This document shows, in pieces, positions 60,681-64,000 of a DNA stretch of 64,000 bases. Position 1 is the stretch's first letter, and each line of letters begins with the position of its first letter. Under the pieces are notes generated by a model. It was not told the origin of the DNA and did not search any database. It saw only the letters and a program-made list of their open reading frames with translations. Position numbers and translations under genes: made by a program. The stretch comes from Ceratodon purpureus (Eukaryota > Streptophyta > Bryopsida > Pseudoditrichales > Ditrichaceae), in the NCBI GenBank assembly GCA_014871385.1, contig CM026426.1:47049611-47113610 (forward strand), in the 5' to 3' direction.

Positions 60681-61008
60681 AAAAATGATAAAAATTAAAA
60701 AAATTTATGTTAGGAACACGGAAGTACTACTTAGATAAATGTAACAACCGGTTAAGACGGTTGGCTGAATAAATAAGAGAACCGGAAGGTTTGCTGGGTG
60801 AGATCCGGTCGTCTGAGTCAAAGGAGAGGAAGCACCGTCCATGTGACAAAACCCTGACCCAGCGGACTTAGGGTAACAGCCGGAGGGTGCAATTCACGGT
60901 GGAAAAGTGGCTGCGACCATTAAAGCTCCGCCGGCTGCGAGCGTTCAATGATGAAAGGCTACGACCGTCCGTCATGATGAGCTACGAACGGGCGGGAGTG
61001 AGTGCAGG

Positions 61009-61017
61009 TATAAAAGG
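61009..61017 (+). promoter_or_regulatory. TATA box (TATAAAAGG)
   Basis: It is a good plant TATA match about 200 bases before the gag-like ORF, followed by a C/T-rich segment suited to a transcription start. Confidence 0.5.
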
Positions 61018-61217
61018 AGGAAGAGCAACCGTGCTCCTCCTTTCTTTTGTCATTTTGTGGCGCGCTGGATCCTTGTTTTCCTCGGCGGAGTGCGCAGTTA
61101 GGGTTGTGACGGTAGGAGAGAGACGGAGAGACGGAAGTGTTTCCGTTACTTGAGGGATTGTGGTGAGGATAGTGCATAAAGGTGCTACCGGAGTGACAAT
61201 GAAGAGGACTTAGCCAG

Positions 61218-63092
61218 ATGGGTAGGAAGGGGAAAGAGCCCGCGGAGGAGGGACAGTTGTTGAAGGTACAACGGGTCATGTCGTTGATGCCGGTAGACGA
61301 CGGAGAGTGGGAACTCCTCCGGACCGCCTTAGAGGTCATGGGCTGTGCGTTACTATTGGACAAGGCGTGGGGGTGGAGACATTCCCTTCCGGCACAGGAG
61401 ATCCTCGTCAAGAACCCCGACAATCGAGGAACCATCCGGGGAGAACCGGAGCAGTGGACGGCACAAGACTGGAGGGACACGTACGGCTTCACCAACGTTG
61501 GGGAGGTCTCGGTACCGGAGGCCCGGGACTTCGTGTGGAATTATATCACGGGGTCCGGAGATAGGAGAGAGGGATGGGACCTGGACGACATCAAGGATGC
61601 GAGAGCCCGGAGGGTAGTAGGGTTTATGAACCCTATTTTCCATCCAGAAAAGCCCAAACGGATCACCATCAAGTGGGCGTCCATTTTCCTCGGAGCCATG
61701 GACGGTGAGATCTCCGTAGACAGGGGCCTCATGATAAAGACGATAGTCGACCGGCAGGTAGCCAACCTCCGGAAGACCAAGAAACAGGCCACCTGCCTTC
61801 CGTCTTTCCTCGTCCACCTCTACCGTCACCGGGGGCTGTTGAATCCTAAGGAGATCCTGGAGTATGACGAACTCAAGAGCATGCAACGGTACGCTGAACC
61901 GGAAGAGGTGTCTGATCAGGACGATGATGATGATTGTATGGAGGTCTCCCCCACGCCGGCTAAGAGACCCCGTCCCAGCCCGGAGAAGGGACAGCCGTCC
62001 GGATCACCTCGGACTCCCACCCCGACCAAGCGGAACCTGAACACGGAAGTCTTCAAACCCACCGGACCACCGGAGCACACCGAGGACCCGTGCCAAGACT
62101 TAGTCAACCTTTCGGAGCAGGTGTCGGCGTATACCCAGTTCCTACAGTCAACGAGGCAGCTGGAGGGCCGGTTGGCGAAGGAGGTAGTTTCCCTTACGGG
62201 CACTAACCGGTTGGAAGACTGCCTGGTTATCCTTCGCAAGCACCGGGACCTAGCCAGTCTACACGCCAAGCACATTGACCAGATGGGGCAGTACCGGGAG
62301 AGGATCAACCAGCTCGAGCAGGAGGTGCATGATGCCTAAAAGGACTTCAATGACGCCCGTGACCGGGCAGCTCATGCCATCCAGTCAATTGTAGAGGTCA
62401 AGGCCACCTTAGCCCTTCCGGTGGATGTGGCCAATCTGTGCGCCGTCTACCAAGCCTTCTTGACCCGCCAACCGGATCCAGCTCGGAAGTTGATCGTGAA
62501 ATTCATGCACGACTGGACGCAGGTGATGAGGGACACTTGGTTGCAGATGAGACACTTCGTGGAGATCATCAGCGCCGGAAAGGATGGTCCCTCAAGACCA
62601 CCAGAGCCACCGGCAGATTGAGAGGAGCCCAGACCATCAACACCAACCATGGAACCGGCACAGGTACTACCTTTAGCCTCTCCGGTACAATCGACCATCC
62701 GGCCAGTGCAACCGGAGCTTGCACAACCGTTGGAGGATCCTCTCCCGGACACCTTGGACAGTTTGCACAATCTGCCCAACCCGGCGGGACTTGAGACTGT
62801 CAACTCCGAGAACATCTCTTTGGAGGCGGCCCAAGGTCCACCACTAGAAGACTTTGTTCCGGTATAGGGCTCTCCAGAACATCTCCAGGTGGATCTCAGT
62901 GCAATCCCGGTGGCTGCACGATCTCCCTCCCCGGCGGTCCAAGCAGGACGAGCCCGGAAGACCATCAACCAGCCGGCAGCTGATACCCCGGAAGAAGGCC
63001 CTTGGCTGAAGAGACTGAAGAAGGGAGCACAGAAGAAGGAACGACCGGATGGAACCCGGCACAGCCCACAGTTCGATAAGAACAAGGAGTAG
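61218..63092 (+). pseudogene. Gag-like protein, one frame with three internal stops
   Basis: ATG at 61218 (MGRKGKEPAEEGQLLKVQ). The same frame runs 625 codons to TAG at 63090, with TAA 62337, TGA 62619 and TAG 62865 and no frameshift. The N-terminal 240 residues (EARDFVWNYITGSGDRREGW, PIFHPEKPKRITIKWASIFL) resemble the plant transposon protein domain. Then come an acidic DQDDDDD stretch, a Pro/Ser-rich linker with KRPRPSPEK, a coiled coil around 62150-62420 and a Pro/Glu-rich C-terminus. No enzyme domain is present, so it may depend on a partner element. Confidence 0.5.
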
Positions 63093-64000
63093 GGGTTAGG
63101 ATAAGGATTGGATAAAATGGCAGCGACTAACGATTGGGCTCAAGTGCACCCGGCTGTCAATCCGGATAGATAGCGGCAGTAACTAGGAATAGAAGGCGGC
63201 CACCGGTCCAAAATTCCCAAATCCAAGATCCGGAATTTCTGGATCTCGGTTGGCCACTTGGTTGCTTTAGGACCGATAGGTTTAGTACTTAAGCTGGACG
63301 TTTTTCCAAGGCCGGGGCCTTGTTTTGTACGCCGTTTTGTTGTTGCAATTGAGAATATACTTTTGGATTTGTTGTGTCAACCGGCTGACTGACAGGTCCG
63401 TTACCGTAATGGTTTGTTGGTACTATTGTCTTCAGTAGTGTTCCGGAGGAGTGTTGAACAGTGGGATAGTTTGGAGAGCGCCTGGAGAGACTAAGAAGGT
63501 GTCAAGCGTCGAGTGTTGACGGTTTTCAGTCTCGGAAGGAGCCTGGAGGGGAGGAGAGATGTACTGTAGCAGGGCTGGTAGTCTTAAGGACACGGAGGGC
63601 CGTGTGTACACCGGGATCCGGGAACGGACCGGTCGCTTCCTGTAGATGGGATAAAAGCCGGATTTCCTACTGCGAACCAATCCGGAAGGGAGATGATATA
63701 GTTAGGATACCGTACAACCGTAAGGTGATGTCGTTGTAGTATGATTTCCGTATCCATAACCGGCACTGAGTAGCTATCCGGACCGGTACCTAGCCACACG
63801 GAAGGATTATTACTCCACTCTCCGGGTGGTAGATAGGAACAGTGGGGTGTCCAGCCACTTGAAAGGATAGACGGATCAGTGGGAACCAGCCACTAGTCTA
63901 AAAAGCCGGAAAATAGGAACAAGGCAAAAACTACCGGACCAGACCGACCGGTCAAGAGACGGAAGACGGTTGGATTCGGGTGGTAATTTCCGTTATGATC
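63093..64000. other. CCGG-rich non-coding tail
   Basis: No ORF with protein-like composition was found. CCGG words continue at high density. It may be the 3' region of element 5. Confidence 0.4.

Larger units (their letters stand above)
60680..64000. mobile_element. Element 5 (CCGG-rich), right end outside window
   Basis: The DNA changes sharply at about 60670: the integrase frame stops and CCGG becomes frequent (about 66 in 3.3 kb by hand count). It holds a TATA box, a gag-like ORF and a long 3' non-coding part. It probably inserted into the older Ty3/gypsy element. Whether it is an LTR element is not settled, as no direct repeat was found. Confidence 0.45.

Noticed and set aside
60887-61153. 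ORF over the TATA box
   Set aside because: It spans the promoter-like segment and has no protein-like pattern.
5573-63092. Alternative genetic code with TAA/TAG read as Gln
   Set aside because: Intact genes end normally in TAA, TAG or TGA; TGA also interrupts frames; one TAG replaces Trp. Element decay is simpler.

Overview
The window looks like nuclear DNA of a streptophyte plant (a bryophyte, a lycophyte or a charophyte alga). I cannot name the species. The evidence is plant-type GT-AG introns of about 50-160 bases, three exons of a NECAP coat-protein gene, Mutator-like transposases with a SWIM finger, and a Ty3/gypsy integrase. I found no tRNA, rRNA, CRISPR array or bacterial operon. Almost everything recognisable is transposable-element DNA, much of it decayed by in-frame stop codons.

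Layout. (1) About 1-10.2 kb: element 1. It carries a spliced DDE-transposase-like gene (101-3207), a coiled-coil/RING gene (5162-7152) and a minus-strand gene (9471-8133). (2) 10.2-15.1 kb: loosely coding, AT-rich DNA with exon fragments. (3) About 15.1-23.9 kb: element 2, with degenerate inverted ends, two intact unknown ORFs, captured NECAP exons and a SWIM-finger remnant. (4) 24-26.8 kb: no gene seen. (5) About 26.8-50.6 kb: element 3, a roughly 23.7 kb element with related inverted ends. It holds a minus-strand Mutator-like transposase (35.5-31.3 kb), a divergent plus-strand gene for a ParB-like plus DNA-methyltransferase-like protein (37.35-42.9 kb), several small genes, two inverted 117-bp tandem arrays, five copies of a dispersed repeat and two nested small DNA transposons. 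(6) 50.6-55.8 kb: GGCCG-rich DNA, a 25-base G run, a possible kinase-like exon and a decayed coiled-coil/RING gene. (7) 60.7-55.8 kb, minus strand: remains of one or two retroelements (integrase, charged repeats, gag-like protein). (8) 60.7-64 kb: element 5, CCGG-rich, with a gag-like ORF on the plus strand.

The main discovery is a repeated pattern. Each element is peppered with its own short palindrome, which is almost absent from its neighbours. Element 1 has GCTGNCAGC (18 exact copies in about 9 kb). Element 2 has TGCCGTTAACGGCA (8 copies in 1 kb). Element 3 has TGTCGGATCCGACA (over 30 copies in 22 kb). A 251-bp Mutator-type MITE has GTGACGTCAC-type sites. Element 5 has CCGG (about 66 in 3.3 kb). 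The palindromes sit in introns, intergenic DNA, dispersed repeats and, in element 1, in coding sequence and at a splice acceptor. Element 3 also encodes a ParB-like/methyltransferase-like protein, two protein classes that act on short DNA sites. A plausible but untested reading is that each element family marks itself with a private recognition sequence. I found no such enzyme in the other elements.
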